From the NCBI GenBank assembly GCA_000151295.1, contig GG745346.1:166531-230530 (forward strand): a stretch of 64,000 nucleotides of DNA, written 5' to 3'. The notes beneath the pieces were generated by a model. The model worked only from the letters and a program-made list of their open reading frames with translations, was not told where the DNA came from and did not search any database. This document shows, in pieces, positions 23,260-35,085 of this stretch; position 1 is the first letter of the stretch; each line of letters starts with the position of its first letter. This stretch comes from Allomyces macrogynus ATCC 38327. Lineage: Eukaryota; Blastocladiomycota; Blastocladiomycetes; Blastocladiales; Blastocladiaceae. The translations under genes and the position numbers were made by a program.

Positions 23260-24605
23260 TCACTGCTCGATCCAGGTTCCCTCGATGACAAGCCGCGCCG
23301 CGCGCGTCAAGCGGCGAAATCCTGCTCGCGTACGCGCAGCATCGACCGCATTTGCAGGAGGACAGCATTGTTTCACATTCAGAAACCGCAGCGTCGATGG
23401 CAGCGCGTCAATCCAGATCGACGCGGCGTGCGCGTCATTGAACATAGTCTCATTGGATGTGAAGTCGAGCACACGCAAAGAGGGTGGGAACGGCGTCGGG
23501 ATCGATGTGAGATTGTTGGATGCGAGCCGCAGCTCTGACAGGTTCACGCGCAAGAACGGCCACAGCACCTCGAGATCGCCCGTTGTGAGGGCAGTGTGCG
23601 AAAGATCAAGAGAGTGAAGAGTTGACGACAACGCAACCAAGTCGTGGTCCGCAGCAAGGGACCCAGAAGCCAAAAGACCCCGAACGGTCAGCGACGTAAG
23701 CTCTGGGATCTGGGAAGTGTGCCGAGAATCGAGAGCCGGAAAGCCGTGGCAGGGTTCCCGGACAAGTGCATCGAGGGCCCCAGGGTCAGCGTGTGCAGTG
23801 TTGGCGACGCAAAGTGTTGAGCACGCGGGAGTCGATTGCGCACGTGTCAGAAACGGTCATCAATTCCAGTGACAGCTCTGGTTGCACAATGCGCACCAAA
23901 GGATCATTAAGTCGCGCAACATGGACGCTAGGCGTGCAATCCGCGCACGCGTCTTTAATCCCGAGGTGGAGAAGTCGCAAATTCTGGACAGCTGGCAACA
24001 AACAAGGCTTTTCCTCATGTGGGGCTCGAGACGACGTCGGCCAGGTCAACAATCTGCAGCATTGGTCGAGACTGGCCGCATCCTGCGCTGCGGAGAGGTC
24101 ATTGAGAACCTGGACCACGTCGTCAATTCGAAGATATTCGTGGTATAAGACGATCAAGTGCATCAATTTGGCCAGTGCTTTGCCAAGAGCAGCACCGCTC
24201 TCCTCGCCAAAGTCTTCACGGATCACATGCTCGTGGTTGCTCGTGAACTTGACGTTCAACAGCGGTGGGAGGTGGTCATATAGGATTTGTATTGATGCGT
24301 CGTCGCTTACGGATGTCAACTCAATGGCCAGTTCGCGCAACCTCTCGGGAAACGCCATCTTGATCACATCCTGCAGAAAGGGTTGATCGACCCGGAACTC
24401 GATAAGATTGAGTGACTGGAATGCTGCTGGAAGGCGCCATTGAACCGTCAATGGCGGGTACATAAAATGCCGACGACGCAATGGCAAAGTGCAAGAGCGT
24501 CTCCTTGTACGCGTTGACGTCGTGTGCGAGCTGGTTGCAGTTATGTTGGACAAGATCGTATGGTAACAGCTCGAGTGGTGCACGGGAACGTGAGCTTTCA
24601 TTTGG
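23260..24605 (-). pseudogene. F-box-like/LRR family copy D, frameshifted with internal deletion
   Basis: Family blocks appear in order but in different frames. The N-terminus APLELLPYDLVQHNCNQL ... FAIASSAFYVPAID (24590-24460) is followed almost at once by LTVQWRLPAAFQSLNLIEFR. Relative to copy B about 100 residues are therefore missing. Next come LRELAIELTSVSDD, LYDHLPPLLNV and LGKALAKLMHL. A stop near 23786 is followed, in another frame, by LHSLDLSHTALTTGDLEVLW, LSELRLASNNLTSIPTPFPP and RAGFRRLTRAARLVIEG. The gene is broken by several lesions, not one. Confidence 0.85.
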
Positions 24606-24876
24606 AATGCTGGAGGTTGGTGCCGAGTGCGCGTTGATTGTCGAGCTGCGCGCGAGCTGTGCCATGCAGATGTGATGGCCGTGAAGCAGGGTGTGAAGCA
24701 AGGCGAGAAAAAGCAACTACCGCATGTGTTCATGTTTGCCGATGCTCGCTCATCAAACCACAAAACAAAATCTGCAAAACGGACAGAAATCATCGGACAC
24801 TTGGCTCCAACAAACGACGCTGACGACACAAAAATCAGCAACGAATTCCAATTACCAAGAACCGTCCCGTCCCTCT

Positions 24877-27800
24877 TCAATCCGCGAGCGTCGTCGAATT
24901 GTTTTGAATGTTCATGCGCATGCGCGCGAGTCGCTCGCGCAGGTTCGCCACCGAGGCCACTGTCCCCGATGGACTCGGCGCCGCGGTTGCTGCCGATGGT
25001 GGTGGTGCCCCAAAACTAGATGGTGGCCGCATGCCCGACTGCGCGCCGTAAGAGGGCAAGCTGCTTGCAGACCCGAATGGCTAAGCGAAGAAACAACAAG
25101 AGTCAATCTTTGTCGCAAGAAGCAACCGAAAACGATGATCAACACCGCTAAAAGGATCGTACCCGATCTGACTCAGCCGGTGCAATCGCAGGCGCCATCC
25201 CCGCGCCCACACCGCCCTGCGCCGCGGCCATCTCCTCCTTTTCCAAGACACTCAGGTGCCGCTTGATGTAGTTTTGGAAAAAGCTGCCGGTGCGCTTCGT
25301 GTACTCGTCAATCAGCCCTTGTAGATGCGGGTTCTGCCGCTGGAACTGGTAGAGCTCGTAGATGCCTTCCTTCGACTGGTCGCGCGACCCAATCTTGGCA
25401 AAGATCTCCTGCAGCGTCGTGTACGATCGCGTGCCCGGATCGCCCGGCGCGCTGCCGAGACTTGCGGCCGAGGATCCTTGGCTCAATGAGCTTGTCGATC
25501 GCGGCAAGAAGGCGTCGTTGCCCATGGCCGCCAGGTTCGTGCCGGACGACGCCGACGAGAGCGGCCGCGCGAGGCCTGCTCCTGCCCCAAGGCCGGCACC
25601 CGCGCCGCCGGGCCCGCTGGCCGCGCGCTTGCGTGCCTGCGACGCGAGCAGGTTCTTGGTGTAGGTGTAGACGTAGGCCTCGTCGTAGTTTTCGATCAGG
25701 TAGAAGTGGTCCGTGATCGACTCGCCAAACGCCGTCGTCAGCTCCGAGAGCATCGTCTTGATGGTGCGAATTGGCACGTCGCCGAGCTTGGTGTCGCGCT
25801 TCTTCCACTCGTTGGCGTGAATCGTCTCGAGGAACACGTGAATGTCGCGCAACAAGATGGCCACATCGATCTTGTCGTCTTGTAGGTAGGTCGTGAGCAT
25901 GCGAATCGCCTTCCACAAGCACTTCATCGTCAACTCGGCATACTTTTGCTGCTCGGGCGTGTACATGGAGTTGAGCGCCTCGCCGAGCATGCCGAGCAAC
26001 ACGCCGAAAATCTGGTTGCCGGGCGTCTTGTCGAGAATCCGGACCACGAGCATGTTCAGCGCCTTGACGAGCTGCGGCCCGCCCGTGCGGTTCGCGAGCG
26101 CCGTATCGAGCAATCGCGTGAGCAGTTCCGTGAGCAGCTGCGCGAGCGTCTCCTGCGTGAGCGCCTGCGCCAAGATCGGCACGTCAAAGAACTGCAGCAG
26201 CGTGTTGAGCAAGTGCTTGCACAGCCGCATCACGGGCCCCGAGTCGTCGGCCGTGAATGCGAGCCGCACCTGCAGCGCAATCGAGGCGAGCAGCTGGTTC
26301 GAGTGCTGCAGCAACAACTGCGGCTGCGTCGGAATGATCTTTTCAAGCTGTCGCAACGACTCGAGTGCCGTCATGGCGTCGTTCGACGTGACGTTGAGCA
26401 CAATCATTTCCATGACCGCCTCGGGCGACTGCACCGACTCATACTTGGTCGAGAGCGTCTGGTACGAGATGCGGTCGGGCGTCAGCGCAAACTGCGGCGG
26501 CGCGGCATTGGCGGCGAACCGGTTCGCAAGCAGGCCCGACGGCGGAGCACCGTACGGTTGCTGCGGCGTCTGCGGTGGCGGTGCTTGCTGCTGCTGCTGT
26601 TGCTGGTACCCGTATCCACCGCCCATTTGTGCGTGCTGCGGCGTCTGCGGCTCTTGCTGGTACCCAAACCCGCCGGCACCTGGCCCGCCCGCGGGCGGGC
26701 CGTACATGGACGACGGGCGGCCGTACATGGACGTCGGCCGCGAAGTTGGCGGTTGCTGGAACTGCGACTGCGATCCTTGCTGCTGCATGGGAGGCGGCAT
26801 CCCGAACCCGCCGTTGTTCCCGGCATACCCGCCATACTGCTGCGGCGGCTGCATGCCCATGCCGTTGTCGTTGCCGTTGTACCCGAACCCGGGCGACATC
26901 GGCTGCTGCTGCTGGAACGCGGGCGGCCTCGCGTACTGCGGCTGCTGTGGCGGCGGCTGGTTGAACATGGGCGGCGGCGCGCCGTACCCGTACCCGCCGT
27001 ACGGCTGCTGCTGCTGCGCTTGTTGTTGCTGTTGCTGGTAGTCGTACTGCTGCTGTTGCTGCTGCTCGTACTCGTACTGCTGCTGCTGCTGTTGCGCTTG
27101 CTGCTGCTGGCCGTACCCAAACCCGCCGCCGCCGGCGCCGCCAAACTGCCCACTCTGCTGCTGCTGCATCCCGCCCGCGCCATTCCCAAACTGCATCGAC
27201 CCATTCGCCGACGCCGACGACGAGAACCCGAGCCTCGACGGCGGCTGCGACGGCGGGCGAATCGGCGCGTCGTCCATACTCGCCAACGACCCGGAAGACG
27301 CCGACGGTGCCAACGATTCGCGCGACGCGGCCGCCGCGGGCGCGCCGAACCGCGACGCCGCTCCTGGCGGGCGCATCCCCGAGACCCCCGGCTTGGTCGA
27401 TGCCGCGCGGGACGCGGGTGCGGCCGGTGCCGGCGGCTTCTCGTCGACCTCCATCGGGTCCGGCAAGTTGGCGCGCTTGACGCGCTGCTCGAGCATCGAC
27501 TTGTCCTTTTCCGGCAGCCGGCCGACCAACTTGAACAGCTGTGTTTCGCCGACCGCGCGCGCAATCTCGATCAGGGTCGAGAGCGCGGCGTTACGCACGG
27601 TCGCCTCGCGCTCGGAAATAAACGCGGCAATCGACGGAATCGACTTGGTGTTGCAGCAGCCCATGCCGGACCGCGCAATCATTTGCCCGAGCTCGTCGAT
27701 GCACTCGGCGCGCACGCGCGCGTTTTTCGTTTCGGTCGCCTTGAGCAGCATCGGCCACAGTTTCGCGGGCGGGTAGAGCCGGTTGATCGCGACAAGCACG

Positions 27801-30600
27801 GCGCGAATGCGTTGCTGGATGACGGGCTTCGAGTCGCCCGTTTTGATGAGCAGCGACGGGACAAACGCATTCGCCTCGTAATCCGTCAAACTCGCGCCAT
27901 TCTCCTCGAGCAGCGCGACCAGGTGCTCGACCACGTCGAGGCACCGCAACAGCATCGTCGTGTTCGTGTCCTGGAACCGCAGCGTCACGTACTTGAAGAT
28001 CACGTCCGAGTGGAACACACAATCGACCTGCTTGGCCACCAAACACTCGTCGAGCGCCGCGAGCCCCGCCATATGGTCCTTTTCCTTGTAGTGCCCATTC
28101 GAAAACAGTTGCGTGACCAGCGGCGCCGTGAAACACGCCGATGCCTGCTCCTGCAGGAAATCAATCAAGTCCGTGCGCGTCCCGTCCAGCACCCACTTGT
28201 GCGGGCCCTTGTCGTCGCGCGCGCGTGCCGCCTTTTGCCGCGCGTCGCCCGGGAGAGCGCCAAACTCGGGGACAGCGGGCGCCGCGGGCGGCGGCGTCGG
28301 TTGCGGCGGCGCCATCGACGACGGGCGGCGTATGGCCGACCCGCCGGCCGCTCCCGGGCCGGCGCGGCGCGTGAGACCGGGGGACGCGGGGCGCGACGAC
28401 TGCGCCGAGGCTGGGCGCGACGGTGGGTCGACGGCGCGCGCGGCCGCCTTGCCCGCAGGGCCCTTCCTGGCGGCGGCAGGGGCTTTTCGTGCGGCGCGGC
28501 CGGTGCGGAATCGCCGCCAAAATCGTCGTCGCCGTCGTCGTCCGCGCGGACGCCTCCGGCCCGACCCCCGCCCAGTCGGGCCGCGAGTTTCGGCGGAAAC
28601 TTGGGCGCGCCGCCGCCACCGCCACCACTTTTCGCGGCGGCGGCTGCGGGCGCGGCCTTGGGCGCGGGCGCCTGCTTGATCCCCTTGACGACGGCCTTGT
28701 CGCAAAATTCCTTGACCTTGTCGGCCTTGAGCTTGTCGAGCTTTTCCATGTAGGTCAGGAGCGGGCGTTCGCCAAGGACCTTCATGAGCGTGCCGAGCGC
28801 TTCGGCGGCGGCGTNNNNNNNNNNNNNNNNNNNNNNNNNNNNNNNNNNNNNNNNNNNNNNNNNNNNNNNNNNNNNNNNNNNNNNNNNNNNNNNNNNNNNN
28901 NNNNNNNNNNNNNNTCCTTCCTACCCAGCCAACGTCTCTGATTGCGTCTCCTCTTCCGCGTTCTTCAATCGCCTCTAAAGCTTCTCCTTATTCTCCACGC
29001 ACGCGTCGGCTTAGGTCTTCATCACACCGATAACCTTGAGCGAGCGGATATCTATTTTTTGTCCTCGCCGGTCCTTCGCATTCATGAGCACTTTGGCCAT
29101 GGTCTTGACTTCGGTCTTACCGCGGCGCCGCGCAGTTCGCCTGGAAGCAGCGCTTCAGGAAACTCCCGGGATTCGGCGCCGGGCCTGCGGGTTTTTTTTT
29201 CCGGTCAGGGAGTGGACGTTTTGGAGCATGGCCTGGATCGAGGTCTAGATGTGCGGGTGGTGGAGGTGAGTGGAGGGGGGGGGGGGGGGGACGAGGAGCG
29301 CGCGAGAATGCGGAAACGGGAAGAGTACACTGGCAAACACCGCGTCGAGCGTCGACCGAATCGCCTCGACAACGTTCGTCTTCTTCTCCTTGAACTTTTC
29401 CAGCAGCGGCGAGGTCACCATACTGCGGTACGGCGCAAAATCCTTGCGCAGGCCACGCGCGAGCGCATCGAGCACCTGGATCACAATCGTCGCACAGACG
29501 ATATTCGCATCATTGATCCTCTTGGCGAGCGTGCCGACCAATTCACCAAACTTGTCGTCCTTGATTTTCGGCGACTTTGCGAGCTCGAGCAATCCCTCAA
29601 GCGCCTCCTTGCGCTCCTTCCACTTGGAGCTGGCCAGGTTTTTGTAAAACGCACCGTCCATCTTCTTGAGCAAGTCGATCGGCTCGATAAACGCGAGCGC
29701 CGCCTCGGCTTTCGCGTCCTCGTCCTCGTCGTCGTTCCCCGCGGCCGGCCCGGCCATCGAGTCGCCCGCGCTCGCGGCTGGGTTGGCGCGCGCGACGGCA
29801 GCCTCGGCCTTTTGCGACCGCGTGAGCCGCGTCGGCACGAGTTTCTCGGTGGGCGCCTTGGCAAACTCGTCCTGCAGCTCCTTCTGCTGGATCGGCTTGA
29901 GGTCGTTGAGGAAATTGTTGATGGCTTCGCCAATGTACCGGAACAGCACGACCGTCAGCGCCGTCGCCTCGCCCGCGCCACGTTCTTGTCGCTGTGCGCA
30001 AACAGTTTCGGCAACTGCTTGAGCAGGCGGCTTGACGTTGACCGTCTTCACGCCGAAACCTTCGACGACCGCAGCGGTCGCCGACACGGCGGCAGCGACG
30101 AGTTTTCGGCTGCTTGCCCGTATACGCGCCCATGAGTGCCTCGAGCACCTCGTCGCCGCCCTCGAGCACCTCGACGGCGAGCAGGTACACGTCGTGCGCT
30201 TTCGTCCTTGTGCCCGTGCGCGTCGACGCAATGCACTTGTCGGTGATCGGTTTCAGGAGGTCGGCGGCGACGCGCGCGGCGACGGCCTGCGGCGCATACG
30301 TCAGGAACTCGAGAATCGCGGCGACGGCCATTTCCTGCGCGGCGGCGTTACTGTCGGCCGCATACTTCTTGAGCGTGTCGGCGTATTTCGCGTAGATCGG
30401 GTCGTCCTCGGCCGACGTCTTGTAGAGTTTGGCCAGGTCCTCGAACCCAGAGTTGCGCGCTTTCCAGTTCTATGCGGTGTGATGGGATTAGCGGCGCGGG
30501 CTGGTCGGCGCGGAGGGATGACGGAGGGCGGTACCTTGTGCGCGAGCCGCTCGCCGAGCGGCATCGACGAGAAGTCGACTTCGCCGCCCTGGTCGGCCAT
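24877..30600 (-). CDS. XMAP215/ch-TOG/Stu2-family microtubule polymerase
   Basis: Microtubule plus-end polymerase that binds tubulin through TOG domains. Exon 1 (30600-30535) reads PLGERLAHK and continues into NWKARNSGFEDLAKLYK (exon from 30469), typical of TOG1. TOG2 follows (LLKKMDGAFYKNLASSKWKE, KNPQARR) and is cut by the N gap at 28815-28914. After the gap come a TOG end (AEALGTLMKVLGERPLL), a P/R-rich linker, and a TOG5-like domain (IKTGDSKPVIQQRIRAVLVA, RAECIDELGQMIA, VRNAALSTLIEIA). A Q/G/Y-rich segment and a TOG6-like helical region (about 26450-25680) follow, with a last exon 25080-24877 ending NLRERLARMRMNIQNN. Frame breaks occur near 30105, 30030, 29965 and 28480. TOG3/4 are absent or lost in the gap. 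Confidence 0.92.
26575..27170 (-). repeat. Glutamine/glycine/tyrosine-rich coding repeat in the XMAP215 gene
   Basis: On the coding (minus) strand CAG/CAA runs encode many short Q tracts, mixed with GYGYG, YEYEQ, YDYQQ and PPPMFNQPPPQQP units. The tract lies between the TOG5-like and TOG6-like regions and has the composition of a prion-like low-complexity domain. Confidence 0.9.
28815..28914. other. Assembly gap of 100 N
   Basis: One hundred N inside the XMAP215 gene, at the end of a TOG domain. A round 100 usually marks a gap of unknown size. The roughly 130 bases on its right side (28915-29040) do not read as clean coding sequence and include in-frame stops, consistent with a poor contig end. 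Confidence 0.98.
29275..29290. repeat. Run of 16 G inside a predicted XMAP215 intron
   Basis: Uninterrupted run of 16 G. It falls in the likely intron between ...STLDAVFAS (ends about 29335) and the exon starting SIQAMLQNV (about 29245). Confidence 0.9.
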
Positions 30601-31282
30601 CGTGGTTGCGTAGTTGGGTCGAGACGGCGAAAAAGCGAGTCCTGGTCAAGGACGGAACAGACAAACGGGCGCGCGATGCGTGGGCGCCTTTGCGGGGCCC
30701 GCACAGCGACGCTTGGCGTGGCGCAGATGTCAGCGGGCCAAACGGTAGCTGTGCCGCCAAACGTCGGTGGTCGTCGAGCGGGCGGGGCGGGCGGTGGTGG
30801 TCAATGAGCCCGGTCGCAGGCGGCGGCGTGCGATAGGACGTAGGGTGCCGGTCGGACTGCGGGTGGTCGTGCGCGCCGGCGGGTCGTGCACGGCGAGGTG
30901 TGCCGTCGAGATGGGCGGTTGTTGGCAATGGTGGCGGATGCGGACGAGGCAGCAAGCCGACTTGGCTGCGTGCGGTGAGATGCAGTGCCAAACCTGTTGT
31001 CAGTCGGTGTGACCGTTGGCCAAGAAGCATCGCACGCTAAAAATGCTCTTTTTGGTCCCTCCCCCACAGCAACAGCCGCGCCCATGCAACGCACGAGCTA
31101 CCCCACGCCGGTGTGATCGCCACGTCGACGACAACGACGCCAGCATTTCATTACGCTCCTCTTGATCGTGCGCACGACGCGCTTCTTGGATTTGAACACT
31201 GCAAGCACCACCAGCACACGCACACGCTCACGCACACGCACACGCACACGCACGCGCAAGCGCAAGCTGATCTGCCAATACC
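30601..31282. promoter_or_regulatory. Divergent intergenic region between XMAP215 and SEC12 genes
   Basis: The two genes are transcribed away from each other across 682 bases, so both promoters lie here. A CACACG/CACGCA-type simple repeat occupies about 31207-31262, just upstream of the SEC12 start. No specific promoter element was identified. Confidence 0.6.
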
Positions 31283-32832
31283 ATGGACCTCGCGATTCCC
31301 ATCAACTCGGCCGCCGTGCTCGTGCAACCCGCACCACCAAGGCGCGACAGCGACGACGACAAGGATCACGGCGCGACGCCGGAACCTCAGCGCGCGAAAG
31401 CGCTGATCGTGGTCGGCGGTGGCGGCGGGCCGGGCAAGACGGGGCTCAAGAACAAAGTGGTCAGTCCTCGCGTCGCTCACATTCGCGTACTTGCGCTTGT
31501 TGCTAAACACGACAGCGCGCGCGTGTAGTGTCTTCTTGACTGGAAAGACGCCGACGCGACGCTCCGGACCGATGCCACGGTCGACGCGCTCACCGCGCGC
31601 TACGAGCTGTGCTTTGGCACTGACGAAGACGCGCCGTGGTCGCTGGCCGTGCACCCAGACGTACGCTCTTGTCCATTTCCTCGCGTCGGATCTCCAGTCC
31701 CGCGATTTCCGACACGTTTCCCGCTCATATAGGGCACGACCATCGCCGCCGGCGTGAACGGGCCCGCAGGCAAGGTGCCCAACCGCAACTGCCGCATCTT
31801 GCGTGTGAGCGAGGACGGGTGCGTCTGCATCGCCCTCCCTCCCCGCTTCTCACGGGCCTTTGATCTCACGCGCCGTTCCCTCCCAGGCTCAAGGAGACCA
31901 GCGCGCTCACGACCGTCGGCAAGTCCGCCGACGACTACCAATCCGCCGCCGAGTACAGCCCCGACGGCCAGTACCTCGCGACCGGGTCTGACGAGGGCAC
32001 CGTACGTCCTCCACTCTCCCATTCCCCCTTTCTTCACCACGTCTCCTAACCAACCTCCCTCCGTCCCCAGTTCTGCCTCTTCCACGGCCCCTCGCTCACC
32101 CCGCACCCGTGGTCCCCGAAAACCTACCCGTCCAAGGTCTACACGGTCGCCTTCTCCCCGTCTTCGAAGCACGTGCGCATCACCACCGCCAAGGCGATCC
32201 ACGTCCTCTCCACCGACTCCGGCGATACCTTACTCGAAATCACCGCCCCCGCGGGCCGGACGTTCCGTGCGGGCCGGACCGGCGCGCGCGGCCTATTCTA
32301 CACGCTGATCAACGGGACCAAACCCGCACGGTCGGCTTTGGCCGTCTGGGATTTCGACGCGAGCCCGACGAAACCGGTCAAGACAACCACGCTTGCCGCG
32401 AAACCGGCGGTTGCCCTCGCGGTCGGGGAGAGCGCGGTCGCGGTCGCGCTCGCCGACTGCTCGCTGGTGATTCTCGACGCGGTCTCGTTGCGCGTTCTGC
32501 GCGTGGTCCGCGACGCGCACGACGTGCCGATCACGTCGGTCGTGGTCCCCGAGCGCCGGACGGTGGTCTCGGCGACGGGAGACGGGAAGGTGAAGGTGTG
32601 GCGCGTACCGGAACCGAGCACGCCGTGGAATCCGGTCCTGATCGCGGTGGTACTGGCAATGGTGGTGGTGCTGCTGACGTGGTTCGTGGCGGCAGTGGTG
32701 GTCCCGCCGGGGGAGTTGGTTAAATTGGGGGTCCCGTTCTGGCGCGTGGATGCGCAGGGGGGTGTCAGGTTGGTCACGGCACATGTGCCGTGGTTGCGCG
32801 GGATGGGGTTGGACGCGGTGCGGTTTGGGTGA
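31283..32832 (+). CDS. SEC12: SEC12/PREB-type guanine nucleotide exchange factor for Sar1
   Basis: ER membrane protein that loads Sar1 with GTP and starts COPII coat assembly. Exons 31283-31459, 31529-31660, 31733-31818, 31887-32001 and 32071-32832 join in frame to 423 residues. The N-terminal part is a WD40-like propeller. VVGGGGGPGKTGLKNKV near residue 50 fits the conserved GGGG..TG segment of this family. Later blades include YSPDGQYLATGSDEGT, VYTVAFSPSSKHVRITTA and VVSATGDGKVKVWRV. A single membrane helix (about residues 358-382, PVLIAVVLAMVVVLLTWFVA) is followed by a short lumenal tail of about 40 residues. Size and topology match SEC12/PREB. Confidence 0.88.
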
Positions 32833-33592
32833 GGTGGAGAGCGTTGTGTTTGGGAATATACAGCGTCGTGGTTGGATCTTCGGCTCGCTGTTGCGTACTG
32901 GCTTGCTGAGAAGGTTGGCGCCAAGAGGATTGGTTGTCGCATGAGCAAGGATTGTCATAGCCACGGAGCGGAGCCAACCCACAAAACAACGAGAAGCATC
33001 AAATCGGCCAGCCATGGTACACTTCCGTGCTGCTCCGCGCCCACGCTCCAGCGTCATCGGTCCGAATCACCAGCGATCAGCGACTTGATTGCGTCAACGT
33101 TCACATCACAAATCCGGATCACAAGAATGTGATTACCATCCATCACATTTGAGAACGCATCGTTCGTCGCGATGCCCGTGTCGTCATACCTCGCACGCGC
33201 GCGGCCACATGGCGGGCAGTGCGCGTATCAGCCGCACCTGCGGTCAGAGGGCTCTTTGGCCCATAGGTCCTCGACGAAGTGATTCGACGCGGCCTGGCAA
33301 GGGCGCAAAGTGATCAGCGATCTGATGTTTCATTCCCAAGGCTCAAACAACAACTTTGCGTTTCAGGACTGCGAGCTTTGAGCAAGCAAGACTAATACTC
33401 AAGTAACGCGAGGAAATTGAGATGAACGACCGGCACAAACAAGTGGCATTCCATTTCTACGCCTTGGGCCATGAACAACCAAAATCGTCTCAACTCGACA
33501 CAAAAAGCACCACAAGAGCGACCAAAAAAAAAGCCGCCTTCGCAAATTTAGGCGCCAACGCGCCTTGTCCACCACTTCCCGACCGACCGGGC
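32833..33592. other. Intergenic region between two convergent genes
   Basis: Separates the 3' ends of the SEC12 and stomatin-like genes. No coding or RNA feature was recognised. Confidence 0.45.
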
Positions 33593-35085
33593 CTATTGCG
33601 AGACCCGCGGCATCGGCGGGACAACCATCCCGCCGCCCTGCATCTCCTGGAACTGCATGTTTTGCATCATGCCGTTGTCCGCCGAGAGAGGAACGAAAAT
33701 CACTCGCGAGTTAGCGTTCTTAGCCATGGTCTGAAGAGTTTCCAGGTACCGAATCTGCATCGCCGCCTGCGTGCTCAGGATATCTGACGCCTTGCGCATC
33801 AACTGCGCGGCCTGGACCTCGGCCTCGGCGGCAATCACCTTCGACTCGCCAATGCGCTTCTGCTTGGCCGCCGCGGCCAGCGACTCGACAATCTCAGCGG
33901 GCAGCTGCAAGTCCTTGATCAAGATGGCCTCGACCTCGACGCCCCAGTCGCGCGCGGGCGCCGCAATAATGCGCTCGATCTCGTGCGCGATCGAATCTAT
34001 GACCGTCACGAGCCAACGTTAGAAGCGTTGCAGACCGAAGTACGGGCGCATACAAAGGAAACGTACCGCGGTGCTCAATGCACTCTTGCAAGTTGCGCGT
34101 GCCGAAAATCTGCCGAAGCGTCGTCTGCGTGCGCTCGACGACGGCGGTCGTCACGTTTTGCACGAGGTAGGTCGCGACGTACGGGTCGACGATCTTGAAG
34201 TAGAGCACCGAGTCGATGTTGACGCCGACATTGTCCTTGGTCAGCACGTACTGCCGCGGAATGTCGAGGATCTTGGTCTTGATGTCGACGTGCTCGATGG
34301 AGTCCTGCATTGGAGAAGGTGGGGGACAAAGGCGTCAGTAACGGATCGGTGAGACAAAAACCGGGGTGCTGCTCGAGAAGTGATGCGGCATGTCGGTCCG
34401 TGTGCGTTTGCGCTCGGAAGGCAACGAATCTCGAACATGACACATACGGTAACGAGATTGATCTTGACCAGCCCGGGATCGACAATCCGCTCGCACTTGC
34501 CGAATCGCGAGACCAGGCCGACTGTGCCTTGATTGACCTGGCGATACGGGTTCGGACAGATCTATATGCGCAACGAGCGCCATCTTGGGTGAGCTCCAAC
34601 TCTTCGGGAAAACACGAGCATCCAACCCTAAGCTCAGGCATCAAGCAAACAGCGTACGATGCAGCACGGAATCGACCCAAAGAACCCAACAACCGCGCCA
34701 ATCGACGACATCATGGCCTCGTAGAACCCGTGCTCCGTTTGCGACACTACACACGCGACACGAAACTAACTTGGTCAGTTCACACGCGCGGACTAAATTT
34801 GTCGAAAAAACGCGGCGTCTCTTCACGCACCATCAATCTCGGTCGCGAAACTCTTCTGCCGGTTTCCCTATTCAAATCATGACCACATTGGCACTCGCAT
34901 CAGTCACCCATCGTCCACGGCGCGCAGACATGGCAGCGCTCCTGCACCTCGACCTCGATGCGGTGCGGCTTGCTCAAGTCAGCCATGGCAATTGACTCGG
35001 GCACGCGTACCGGGGCAGCCGCGCCAGCGCCCGACGACGGGCCGGCAGCGAGCGGCGACGAGACGGCGGGGACGGGGTAGGACAT
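33593..35085 (-). CDS. Stomatin-like SPFH-domain membrane protein
   Basis: Exons 35085-34908, 34746-34658, 34561-34448, 34304-34067 and 33996-33593 join in phase to 340 residues. A short hydrophobic membrane-insertion segment (SSIGAVVGFFGSIPCCI) near residue 75-90 matches the stomatin hairpin, and is followed by CPNPYRQVNQGTVGLVSRFG. The SPFH/Band-7 core shows ILDIPRQYVLTKDNVGVNID, TTLRQIFGTRNLQECIEH and RDWGVEVEAILIKDLQLPAE, then the alanine-rich helix with QKRIGESKVIAAEAEVQAA. Stomatins form oligomers in cholesterol- or sterol-rich membrane domains and regulate channels; the partner here is unknown. The Met/Gln/Gly/Pro-rich tail (MMQNMQFQEMQGGGM) is unusual but short. Confidence 0.9.

Noticed and set aside
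25946..28753. A 935-residue open frame on the plus strand across the XMAP215 gene
   Set aside because: It is antisense to well-supported TOG and Q-rich coding sequence. Its arginine/leucine-rich composition is what GC-rich third positions produce in the opposite frame.
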